64,000 nt of DNA from Jiella sonneratiae (GTDB lineage Bacteria; Pseudomonadota; Alphaproteobacteria; Rhizobiales; Rhizobiaceae): assembly GCF_017353515.1 (NCBI RefSeq), contig NZ_JAFMPY010000012.1:1-64000 (forward strand). The letters run 5' to 3'. Positions within the stretch are counted from its first letter, which is position 1. Every line of letters begins with the position of its first letter. The position numbers and the translations under genes are program-made. Below the pieces are notes generated by a model that had not been told where the DNA came from, made no database searches, and was given only the letters and a program-made list of their open reading frames with translations. Positions 49,101 through 58,098 of the stretch are shown here, piece by piece.

Positions 49101-49501
49101 CAGTGCTCTTGCTCTTTTCCCGTTGCGATGCGGCGCTCTTTCGGCAACGCCTTTGACGAAACCGTGATGAGAAACGGGCGGCAGGAAGATTTTTTCGGGG
49201 CAAGCGGAACCTTTTTCAGTTTCCCGCAACCTTCTGCCGGAAAAGCGGAAAAACGTGATCGCCCGGTGGCGGGAATGCGACGCCCGTGTCGCAATTCGGC
49301 GGAATGTGGCGGGCGACGGCCCGCTCGTCAGACGTCTTCTCGCACGCGTGCGATCCGTGCGCGGAATCGCCTTTCACGAGACCGCTGGCGGCTCCGCCGG
49401 AGGCCGCCGTGCCGACGGCATCTGGCGGCACCCGTCGCCGCATCCCGATTTCTTGGCTCTTGCCGCCGCTCCGGCTTTCCGCTATCTGCCGCGGCGGGAC
49501 A
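49101..49501. other. Divergent spacer upstream of serC and rlpA-like
   Basis: A 400-bp region between two divergent genes. No supportable protein is seen. It should contain both promoters; an AT-richer patch near 49175-49215 is close to the rlpA-like side. The serC leader hairpins follow directly at 49502-49538. Confidence 0.45.
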
Positions 49502-49545
49502 CCTCTCCCCAACGAGAGGCGCCTATCTGAAAGGGTAGCTACAAG
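49502..49545 (+). promoter_or_regulatory. Candidate serC leader RNA
   Basis: Two adjacent hairpins end just before the serC start. The first pairs CCTCTC (49502-49507) with GAGAGG (49514-49519) around CCCAAC. The second pairs CTATC (49523-49527) with GGTAG (49534-49538) around TGAAAG, so the ribosome-binding AAAGGG lies within the hairpin. Position and layout fit the serC RNA motif described upstream of serC in Alphaproteobacteria. Sequestration of the ribosome site is inference, and no ligand can be inferred. Confidence 0.62.
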
Positions 49546-50721
<1,176 letters not shown>

Positions 50722-50744
50722 CGGGCGCCCGGCTTCCTGCTCGT

Positions 50745-50855
50745 CCCTCATCCTGAGATGCCACGGAAGGTGGCCTCGACGGGCGCGGGACGACAGGCGC
50801 CGGATCCCGCCCTTCGCCCTTCGAGGCTCGCTTCGCTCGCACCTCAGGATGAGGG
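50745..50855. repeat. Facing intergenic repeat arms (family B)
   Basis: CCCTCATCCTGAGATG (50745-50760) recurs inverted at 50840-50855 with one mismatch. The inner part carries a shorter palindrome, GGCTCGCTTCGCTCGC. Similar CTCATCCTGAG...CTCAGGATGAG elements are widespread in Rhizobiales intergenic DNA. It lies just after the serC stop. Confidence 0.8.
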
Positions 50856-50927
50856 GCTCGGGGCGCTCACTTTAGGCGTTCAACCTCGAAGCCTCGCCAT
50901 CCCGGCCTCACGCCCGACCCCGACGCT

Positions 50928-51060
50928 TCGTCATCCCGGGCTTGACCCGGGATCCATGCCAAACCGCCGAACATGAACCGATCGGGCCGAGATCATCCTC
51001 GACCGAACTGCACGCCGAGAAGGCCGAGGAATGGATCCCGGCTCAAGGCCGGGATGACGA
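50928..51060. repeat. Facing intergenic repeat arms (family A, copy 2)
   Basis: The same arms as at 39382-39524 recur here: TCGTCATCCCGGG...GGATCCATGCC on the left and its reverse complement on the right, ending at 51060. Spacing between arms is similar. Together with family B it fills most of the 417-bp serC-serA gap. Confidence 0.88.
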
Positions 51061-51138
51061 CCAGGTTCAGCTTTCGCACTCGTTATTCAGCCGGCGCTGC
51101 CTTGAGGTTATGCGCCGCACCGAAAAGGACCACGCACC

Positions 51139-52746
51139 ATGGCACCTCGCGTTCTCGTTTCCGACGCCCTGTCCGAAACCGCCGTCCAGATCTTCAAGGA
51201 CCGCGGCATCGAGGTCGACTTCCAGCCGCAGCTCGGCAAGGACAAGGACAAGCTGCTCGAGATCATCGGCGACTATGACGGCCTCGCCATCCGCTCGGCC
51301 ACCAAGGTCACCGAGAAGATCATCGAGGCGGCGACCAATCTGAAGGTGATCGGCCGCGCCGGCATCGGCGTCGACAACGTCGACATTCCGGCGGCGAGCC
51401 GCAAGGGCATCATCGTGATGAACACGCCCTTCGGCAACTCGATCACCACCGCCGAGCACGCCATCGCGCTGATGTTCGCCGTCGCAAGAGAGCTTCCCGC
51501 CGCCGACACCTCGACGCAGGCCGGCAAGTGGGAGAAGAACCGCTTCATGGGCGTCGAGATCACCGGCAAGACCCTCGGCGTCATCGGCTGCGGCAACATC
51601 GGTTCGATCGTCGCTTCCCGCGGCGTCGGCCTGAAGATGCGCGTCGTCGCCTTCGATCCGTTCCTGTCGGCCGAGCGCGCCGCCCAGCTCGGCATCGAGA
51701 AGGTCGAGCTCGACGAGCTGTTCAAGCGCGCCGACTTCATCACCCTCCACACGCCGATGACCGACAAGACCCGCGGCATCGTCAACGCCGCGGCGATCGC
51801 CAAGATGAAGGACGGGGTCAGGATCATCAACTGCGCCCGTGGCGGCCTCGTCGTCGAGGCCGACCTCGCCGCGGCGCTGAAGTCCGGCAAGGTTGCCGGC
51901 GCCGGCGTCGACGTGTTCGAGACCGAGCCGGCCAAGGAGAGCGTCCTCTTCGGCCTGCCGGGCGTCGTCTGCACGCCGCATCTCGGCGCCTCGACCACCG
52001 AGGCCCAGGAGAACGTCGCGCTGCAGGTGGCCGAGCAGATGGCCGACTATCTCATCCGCGGCGCGGTCTCCAACGCCATCAACATGCCGTCGATCACCGC
52101 CGAGGAGGCGCCGATCCTCACCCCCTTCGTCAAGCTTTCCGAATGCCTCGGCGCCTTCGTCGGCCAGGTCACGGAAGAGCCGATCAAGTCGGTCGAGATC
52201 GTCTATGACGGCACCGTCGCGGGCATGAACACCAAGGCGCTGACCTCGGCGGCGCTCGCCGGGCTGATGAAGAGCCAGGTCGCCGACGTCAACATGGTCT
52301 CGGCGCCGGTGATGGCGAAGGAGCGCGGCATCCAGGTCACCGAGTCGCGGCGCGACCAGTCGGGCGTGTTCGAGACCTACATCAAGCTTCAGATCAAAAC
52401 CGAGAAACAGACCCGCGACGTCGCCGGTACCGTCTTTTCCGACGGCAAGCCGCGCTTCATCCAGATCAAGGGCATCAATCTCGACGCCGAGATCGGCCGC
52501 TACATGGTCTACACCACCAACAACGACGCGCCGGGCATCATCGGCCTGCTCGGCACCACCTTCGGCAATGCCGGCGTCAACATCGCCAACTTCCAGCTCG
52601 GCCGCAACCGGCCGGGCGGCGACGCCATCGCCCTTCTCTACGTCGATTCCCCGGTTCCGGACGAGGTGCTCGAGGCGGTGCGGGCCCACAAGGCGATCGC
52701 CAGCGCCAAGCCGCTGACCTTCGACGTCGCGGAAGTCACGGCCTGA
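51139..52746 (+). CDS. serA: D-3-phosphoglycerate dehydrogenase
   Basis: A 535-residue long-form PGDH, the first enzyme of serine synthesis. The NAD-binding Rossmann loop is VIGCGNIGS (about 151-159). The catalytic Arg lies in NCARGGLVVEADL and the His in CTPHLGASTTEAQ. An intervening ASB domain (about 315-450) and a C-terminal ACT domain (from about 455, TTNNDAPGIIGLLGTTFGNA) follow, giving the potential for serine feedback. A strong terminator follows the gene. Confidence 0.97.
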   Translation: MAPRVLVSDALSETAVQIFKDRGIEVDFQPQLGKDKDKLLEIIGDYDGLAIRSATKVTEKIIEAATNLKVIGRAGIGVDNVDIPAASRKGIIVMNTPFGNSITTAEHAIALMFAVARELPAADTSTQAGKWEKNRFMGVEITGKTLGVIGCGNIGSIVASRGVGLKMRVVAFDPFLSAERAAQLGIEKVELDELFKRADFITLHTPMTDKTRGIVNAAAIAKMKDGVRIINCARGGLVVEADLAAALKSGKVAGAGVDVFETEPAKESVLFGLPGVVCTPHLGASTTEAQENVALQVAEQMADYLIRGAVSNAINMPSITAEEAPILTPFVKLSECLGAFVGQVTEEPIKSVEIVYDGTVAGMNTKALTSAALAGLMKSQVADVNMVSAPVMAKERGIQVTESRRDQSGVFETYIKLQIKTEKQTRDVAGTVFSDGKPRFIQIKGINLDAEIGRYMVYTTNNDAPGIIGLLGTTFGNAGVNIANFQLGRNRPGGDAIALLYVDSPVPDEVLEAVRAHKAIASAKPLTFDVAEVTA

Positions 52747-52790
52747 CGGCCGCTCTCCCGCGTCCTCATCCGCCATCCATCAGAAGCGAG

Positions 52791-52822
52791 ACCGGCGACA
52801 TTCGTGTCGCCGGTACTTTTTT
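52791..52822 (+). terminator. Strong intrinsic terminator after serA
   Basis: A perfect 10-bp stem (ACCGGCGACA with TGTCGCCGGT) with a stable UUCG tetraloop is followed, after two bases, by six T. It lies 45 bp after the serA stop codon. Confidence 0.93.
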
Positions 52823-52942
52823 GCGCGTTTTCGGCAATCGCTTCGCCTGTTATCGCAGGAGCGCCGGCGGACCGGCGAAGCGGCGGGATCATGCTGGCGC
52901 CGGCAGGAGAGACCCGCCGGGGGGATTTGAGGAAGCGTTGCG

Positions 52943-53617
52943 ATGAGCCAAGCCGAAGCCTGTCCGATCGTCGTGCCGGCGGGGCGCCCCGGGCGCGTCG
53001 TCCTCGAAGGCCGCTACGTCCGGCTGGAGCCCATTGATCCGGCGCGGCACGCCGCCGACATCCTCGCGGCGGTCGGCGGCGAGGCGGCCGAGCGCCGCCA
53101 TCTCTGGCTGCCGGACCATCCCCCCGCGGATCTGGCCGACATGCTCGCCTGGGCCGATCGGGCGGCTGGGTCCGAGGACCCGCTGTTTCACGCCGTGATC
53201 GACCGCCTGACCGGGCGGGCCGGCGGGCGGCAGGCGCTGATGCGGATCACGCCGGAGCACGGCGTCGTCGAGATCGGCAACATCCTGTGGGGCGAGGGGA
53301 TCGCCGGCACGCGCATCGCCACCGAGGCGCTTTTCCTCGCCGCCCGATACGTCTTCGAAACGCTCGGCTATCGCCGCTTCGAATGGAAATGCAACGACCG
53401 GAACGAGCCGTCGAAGCGCGCGGCGGAGCGGTTCGGCTTCGCCTTCGAGGGCATCTTTCGCCAGCACATGGTGGTGAAGGGGGAGAACCGCGACACCGCC
53501 TGGTTCGCCATGCTCGACCGCGACTGGCCGCGGCTGAAGGCGGGCTACGAGGCCTGGCTGGCGCCGGAGAACTTCGACGCTGAAGGACGGCAGACGCAGC
53601 GCCTGCGCCTCGGCTGA
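52943..53617 (+). CDS. GNAT family N-acetyltransferase (RimJ/RimL-like)
   Basis: A 224-residue acetyltransferase. The N-terminal strand RVVLEGRYVRLEPIDPARHA is followed by the acetyl-CoA-binding region IAGTRIATEALFLAARYVF and the typical ERFGFAFEGIFRQHMVVKG. This variant, similar to ribosomal-protein and small-molecule acetyltransferases, acetylates an amine on protein or metabolite; the substrate is not predictable. GAGGAAGC is upstream of the ATG. It is followed by the 250-bp repeat array. Confidence 0.88.
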   Translation: MSQAEACPIVVPAGRPGRVVLEGRYVRLEPIDPARHAADILAAVGGEAAERRHLWLPDHPPADLADMLAWADRAAGSEDPLFHAVIDRLTGRAGGRQALMRITPEHGVVEIGNILWGEGIAGTRIATEALFLAARYVFETLGYRRFEWKCNDRNEPSKRAAERFGFAFEGIFRQHMVVKGENRDTAWFAMLDRDWPRLKAGYEAWLAPENFDAEGRQTQRLRLG

Positions 53618-53695
53618 GCCGGGCAGCGCGGCCGTCAGGGTCCCGTTCGGGGACGCGACCTCGCCGCGCCGGCTCTCCCGAGACGCGGCAAAAGC

Positions 53696-54392
53696 ATGGC
53701 TTCGCCGCTTCCGGCACCGCTTCGCGACGGCTCTCTCAACGCGCGCCGTCATCCTCGGCCTCGTGCCGAGGATCTACCGTCGCATGCGGCATCCGATCCG
53801 GTCGCGGAGAGGCATCCCCGGCACAGATCCGTCGCTTCGACGGCAGTAGATCCTCGGCACAAGGCCGAGGATGACGACGTGTGAAGGTTGCTGCCTCTTC
53901 CGGCACCGCGCCCGTCGTGTCGGTCACTGACAGACGCGACGGAAGAATGGTTTCGCCGCTTCCGGCACCGCTTCGCGACGCCTCTCCCGAGACGCGCCGT
54001 CATCCTCGGCCTCGTGCCGAGGATCTACCGTCGCCGGCGACATCCCATTCCTGTCGCGGAGGGGCATCCCCGGCACAGATCCGTCGCTTCGACGGCAGTA
54101 GATCCTCGGCACAAGGCCGAGGATGACGACGTGTGAAGGTTGCTGCCTCTTCCGGCACCGCCCCGTCGTGTCGGTCCTGCCGAACATGTTGGGAGAATGG
54201 TTTGGCCGCTTCCGGCGCCGCTTCGCGACGCCTCTCCCAACACGCGCCGTCATCCTCGGCCTCGTGCCGAGGATCTACCGTCGCCGGCGGCATCCCATTC
54301 CTGTTGCGGAGGGGCATCCCCGGCAGCGATCCGTCGCGTCGATGGCAGTAGATCCTCGGCACGAGGGCTAGGGGATGACGACGTGTGAGGGT
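53696..54392. repeat. Array of three ~250-bp units with REP-like palindromes
   Basis: Units begin at 53696, 53947 and 54197 (spacing 251 and 250 bp), the last being shorter. Each contains facing arms, GTCATCCTCGGCCTCGTGCC and its inverted partner GGCACAAGGCCGAGGATGAC, of a type common in Rhizobiales. In the third unit the right arm is degraded. The array lies between convergent GNAT and TPR-lipoprotein genes. Short frames that recur with each unit are by-products of the repeat and are not called as genes. Confidence 0.92.
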
Positions 54393-54407
54393 TTCGGCGG
54401 CGCCCGA

Positions 54408-55292
54408 TCAGCTCCGGGTGCGGGCCAGGCCGTCCTTCGCCGGCCGGTAGCCGGGGTTCAGCTGCGAGGCCCGTGCATAGGACTTGAAGGCCCGGCTCTT
54501 GTCGCCCTTGCGCTCGTAGACCAGCGCCTGGTTGGTCCAGTATTCCGCCTTGGTGTCGTCGAGGCGCAGCGCGGTGTTGAAGTCCTCGAAGGCGTTGTCG
54601 TCGTCGCCGAGGGCGAGATAGGAGACGCCGCGCGCCGAATAGGGCTCGGCGGCGCTGGGCTGCAGCGAGATCGCCCGGGAAAAGTCCTCGATCGCCAGCT
54701 TGTGCTGGCCGTCGAGCTGATAGAGCAGGCCGCGGTTGTGATAGGCGCGCGGATCGGACGTGCCGAGATCGATCGCCTTCTGGAAGTAGTTCAGCGCCTC
54801 GCGGTTGCGCCCGGCCACCCGGTAGACGTTGCCGAGCCCGATATAGGCCGAGCCGTAGTTCGGGTTGATCTGGATCGCCTTGGTATAGTCGGCCGCCGCC
54901 TTGCCCGGATCGTTGATCTGGCGATAGACCAGCGCGCGATTGGCGTAGGCCTGGTAGAAGTTCGGATCGAGCTGGATCGCGCGGTTGAAGTCGGCGATGG
55001 CGCTGTCGTAGTCGCCGGCCCGGCCATAGGCGGTGCCGCGGACGTTGTAACCCTCGGGATCGGAGGGGTTAGAGTCCACCGTCGCGCTCAGCGAGGCGAT
55101 GTTCTGCTCGGTGCCCTGGTTCTTGTCGAGCGAGATCGCCTGGATCGCCGCGACGTCGGAGCCGGTCTGGCAGCCGGCGAGGACAAGGGCCGCAAGCAGC
55201 GCTCCCGACATGCCCCGACGCCCGCCCCACCATGTGGGCACTGCAGGGCGTCGGCGATTGGCGTCAGGCGTCGGGCGCTCGGTCATCGGCAT
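54408..55292 (-). CDS. TPR-repeat lipoprotein
   Basis: A 294-residue protein. A lipoprotein signal (MSGALLAALVLAGC) follows about 25 Arg/Pro-rich residues; the Cys of LVLAGC is the likely lipid-acceptor site. About six TPR repeats fill the mature part (GDYDSAIADFNRAIQLDPNF, GKAAADYTKAIQINPNYGSA, REALNYFQKAIDLG, KLAIEDFSRAISLQP). TPRs mediate protein-protein contacts, so an envelope-assembly role is plausible but unproven. The start is uncertain: ATGs at 55292, 55286 and 55211 all keep the lipobox, and 55211 gives the shortest signal. Confidence 0.88.
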   Translation of the reverse strand: MPMTERPTPDANRRRPAVPTWWGGRRGMSGALLAALVLAGCQTGSDVAAIQAISLDKNQGTEQNIASLSATVDSNPSDPEGYNVRGTAYGRAGDYDSAIADFNRAIQLDPNFYQAYANRALVYRQINDPGKAAADYTKAIQINPNYGSAYIGLGNVYRVAGRNREALNYFQKAIDLGTSDPRAYHNRGLLYQLDGQHKLAIEDFSRAISLQPSAAEPYSARGVSYLALGDDDNAFEDFNTALRLDDTKAEYWTNQALVYERKGDKSRAFKSYARASQLNPGYRPAKDGLARTRS

Positions 55293-55620
55293 GTCGTGTG
55301 GATTTCGTCCGGCTGTTGCGTGGGAGAATTTCTTACTATCTCGCACAAGCGGCCGAATTTTGAAATCGTTCCCCGCCGAACGGGCCAGGACTGTGGCGCA
55401 GCCAACCCACCCGCTGCCCGATCGCTGCCTGCGGCGAAATCGTCTGCCGGGCTCCTAGAACCGCCCGGGCTCCGGCGCATCGGCGCGCCGCCAGACTGTC
55501 GCGGATCGCCGCGGACAGGCGAGGGGCGGCGAAACGACGCGTGCCGTCGTGACGGGGATCATCGCATCGCGCCGCCGCGACACGCGAAGCAGCGATGCTG
55601 TCGATGACGCTGCGGCAGAA
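55293..55620. other. Spacer between the TPR lipoprotein and rpsU copy 2
   Basis: A 328-bp gap between two minus-strand genes. No open frame here matches a family. The AT-richer part (about 55318-55370) next to the lipoprotein start is its probable promoter region. No terminator for rpsU was identified with confidence. Confidence 0.4.
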
Positions 55621-55845
55621 TCAGTGGACGCGGCCGCCGGCGGTCAGCCCTTCGCGCTGCGCGCGCTTGCGAGCCAGCTTGCGGGCGCGGCGGACCGCCT
55701 CCGCCTTTTCGCGGGCGCGCTTCTCGGAAGGCTTTTCGTAGAAGTTGCGCATCTTCATTTCGCGGAAGATGCCCTCGCGCTGCATCTTCTTCTTCAGCGC
55801 CCGAAGCGCCTGATCCACATTGTTGTCGCGGACGAGTACCTGCAC
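55621..55845 (-). CDS. rpsU: 30S ribosomal protein bS21 (copy 2)
   Basis: A 74-residue basic S21 protein, [18 protein letters not shown], with a GTG start at 55845. It shares the core with copy 1 at 2734-2967 but differs elsewhere: [20 protein letters not shown] here against [20 protein letters not shown] there. Two S21 paralogues are known in several Rhizobiales. They could be expressed under different conditions and give ribosome heterogeneity, which is inference. Confidence 0.94.
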   Translation of the reverse strand: MQVLVRDNNVDQALRALKKKMQREGIFREMKMRNFYEKPSEKRAREKAEAVRRARKLARKRAQREGLTAGGRVH

Positions 55846-56077
55846 CGAGTTTTCCGTTTGTAGCGCTAGGAAATATTGTTCCGACAGCCCGTGCCGTTCC
55901 TGTGAGGCACCGCGCCCCGCAAGTCGGGCTCCGTTAGCAGATCGTCGCGCATCTGTCGAGATGCGAAGCCGGCCTGCCGGCAGCGAAGGTCAGCCGGTCA
56001 ATGTTCCGGCGCTGGCATTTCCGCCGACGAGTCGCTACGCACGGTTTCGGGGGTCGAATCCAGGGCGCGGGATCGCA

Positions 56078-56941
56078 GTGACGTCGAAAGCAACGGCAAT
56101 CTTCAACTGGAGAGCGACGGCGGCGGGCGGCGCCCCCCGCACGATCCCATGGGAGGCGATCGCCGCCGGCGTCCTGGTCGCGATCCTCGTCGAAGTCACC
56201 GCCGCACTTGCCGGCTTCGGCCTCTTCGACGATCTTCTCGCCACCGGCAGCGGGCCGAACGCCGCGCCGCTCCTCTCGCCGGCCGGCCTCTTCTGGGTCG
56301 TGGCGGCCCCGGCGGCTTTCGCCGCCGGCGGATTTGCCAGCGCCCGGCTCGCCGACGCGGCCGGTGCGCGCGAGGCGGCGCTGTGCGGATTGCTGACCTT
56401 TTCCACCGCCCTTCTCGTCACCGTCCTCGTCCAGGCCGAGCGGCCGCCGGCCCTCGTCGGGCGAAGCCTCGGCCCGGTCGGTGCCGCGGTCTCGTCGCTC
56501 GCAACCGCGGCGCGGCTCGAGGCGCCGCGGCATGCCGGCGGATCGCCCGCGCTGCCGCGCGAGGTGCAGGCGTTCCTCGACCGTGCCAATGCCGGCCGCA
56601 GCCAGCAGGCGAGCGAAGCCGAGACGGCGGCGGCCTATGCGACGATCCTTGCCGGCATCGCGGAGACCGCGGATGCCGGGGCGGTCGGCGCTGCCGTGAC
56701 CGCGATCGAGACGGCGTCGGGGATGGCGCGCTCCGCAGCAGAACGGCGGCTGCTCGACTGGCAGAGGCAGAACGACCGCGACCTGCGCATTGCCCGGCGT
56801 GCCGCCGACCGCGCCGCCGGCGAACTCGCCGCCGGTTGCTTTACCGCCTTCCTGGCGCTTCTCGCCGCGCTGCTGGCGGCAGTCGCGGGCGGCCTCGTCG
56901 GTCGGCCGCGCGAGCGGGCACTGGAGATGCTCGCGTCATGA
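56078..56941 (+). CDS. Multi-helix membrane protein, paralogue of the downstream gene
   Basis: A 287-residue protein with three N-terminal membrane helices (WEAIAAGVLVAILVEVTAAL; GLFWVVAAPAAFAAGGFA; AALCGLLTFSTALLVTVLV). A central soluble Ala-rich part (about 125-240) follows, then a C-terminal helix (CFTAFLALLAALLAAVAGGLVG) and a basic tail. I do not recognise a named family. The layout closely mirrors the next gene, so the two look like tandem duplicates. A GTG at 56078 is the most likely start because it begins near the first helix; the frame is open far upstream without support. Confidence 0.65.
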   Translation: MTSKATAIFNWRATAAGGAPRTIPWEAIAAGVLVAILVEVTAALAGFGLFDDLLATGSGPNAAPLLSPAGLFWVVAAPAAFAAGGFASARLADAAGAREAALCGLLTFSTALLVTVLVQAERPPALVGRSLGPVGAAVSSLATAARLEAPRHAGGSPALPREVQAFLDRANAGRSQQASEAETAAAYATILAGIAETADAGAVGAAVTAIETASGMARSAAERRLLDWQRQNDRDLRIARRAADRAAGELAAGCFTAFLALLAALLAAVAGGLVGRPRERALEMLAS

Positions 56942-57139
56942 CGCTAAGGAAGACGACGGCCGTAGCGGGCATTGCGTCCGCAGATGCGTATCGAGGGTTG
57001 CGGCTCGCGCCCGATGCGGGGCGCATCGCGGCGGCCGAGGAAACAGCCGGCGACACGCCGGCGCCAATCTCAACGAGGGGAGGCGGGCATCGCTGATCTT
57101 TCCGGTATCGGGCGCGAGAGGCGCCACGGTGAAACACGG

Positions 57140-58018
57140 GTGAGCGAGCTCGGCCGCGAGCGGGCCGCCACACCCGTCGGGACGCTGCGCCGGATCTCCT
57201 GGGGCGGCATCGTCGCCGGCGCGATCCTGGCGCTGATGATCCAGTTCATGCTCGGCCTGTTCGGGCTTGGGGTGGGGCTTTCCACGGCGACCGGCGCGCC
57301 CGGCGGCATTCTGTCGGTGGCGGGAATCTGGGCGGTCGTCGTCGTCCTCGTCGGGGTGTTTGCCGGCGGCTTCGCCGCCGCGCGCTTTGCCGGCATTCCC
57401 TCGGCGGTGGACGGCGCGCTGCACGGCATCGTCACCTGGGCGGTCACGGCACTTCTCGCCCTCTATCTCCTGACCAGCGGCGCAGCGGGCCTCGTCGGCG
57501 GGGCCTTCGGCGTGCTCGGCCAGTCGGTCGACGACATGGCGCGGGCGGCCGAGGCCCTGGGGCCGGCATCGGCGAGCCTCGGCGCCTCGCTCAAGGCGAA
57601 TTCGGCGCAGCTCTTCGCGCCCGCCGAGGCCGGCGCCGACGGCGCAGCCTCCGGCGAGGCGGCCGCGCCCGAGGGTGCCGCGACGCCGCAGGACCGCGAC
57701 GCGGCCTATTCGGAGGTCCTCGACGCCGCGGCGGCGAAGGGCGACGGCGAGGCGCGCAACACGGCGATTTCCGCGATCGCCCGGACGGCGGGCGTCGGAA
57801 GGGCCGAGGCCGAGCGCCGCTTCGACGCCTTCGCCGAACGCTACGGCAAGGCGCAGGCCGCCGGCGAGGCGGACCGGCAGGCGGCGGCGAGCCGGCTGGC
57901 GCGGGCGTCGTTTTCGGCTTTCGTCGCGATGCTGCTCGGCATGGCGGTCGGCGCCGCCGGCGGCGTCATCGGCCGGCCGGGACGCGGCGCCGGCGAGGGA
58001 CGCTCCGCGCGGCACTGA
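57140..58018 (+). CDS. PhnA-like membrane protein
   Basis: A 292-residue membrane protein similar to proteins annotated as PhnA-like in Rhizobiales; the name does not imply a phosphonate function. The opening PVGTLRRISWGGIVAGAILAL leads into three helices (MIQFMLGLFGLGVGLS; GIWAVVVVLVGVFAGGFAA; IVTWAVTALLALYLLTSGAA). An Ala/Glu-rich middle (about 140-250) precedes a final helix (AFVAMLLGMAVGAAGGVIG). The GTG at 57140 is the chosen start. It converges with the minus-strand TonB-like gene. Its relation to the upstream gene suggests the pair acts together. Confidence 0.72.
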   Translation: MSELGRERAATPVGTLRRISWGGIVAGAILALMIQFMLGLFGLGVGLSTATGAPGGILSVAGIWAVVVVLVGVFAGGFAAARFAGIPSAVDGALHGIVTWAVTALLALYLLTSGAAGLVGGAFGVLGQSVDDMARAAEALGPASASLGASLKANSAQLFAPAEAGADGAASGEAAAPEGAATPQDRDAAYSEVLDAAAAKGDGEARNTAISAIARTAGVGRAEAERRFDAFAERYGKAQAAGEADRQAAASRLARASFSAFVAMLLGMAVGAAGGVIGRPGRGAGEGRSARH

Positions 58019-58098
58019 GCGTCCGGCGGGATAAAGGGGTCAGGACGTCGGGCGGGCGGCCGGCCGCCCGGTCTGGCACGGTCTCGGCCGGCAAGCCC

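Noticed and set aside
53696-54388. Recurring short open frames of 60-80 codons in the 250-bp array
   Set aside because: They appear in several frames on both strands because the DNA unit is repeated. Their translations lack a ribosome site and a stable domain, so they are repeat by-products rather than a gene family.
53696-54392. CRISPR array
   Set aside because: The unit length is about 250 bp with only three copies, and no cas genes or short regularly spaced repeats exist.
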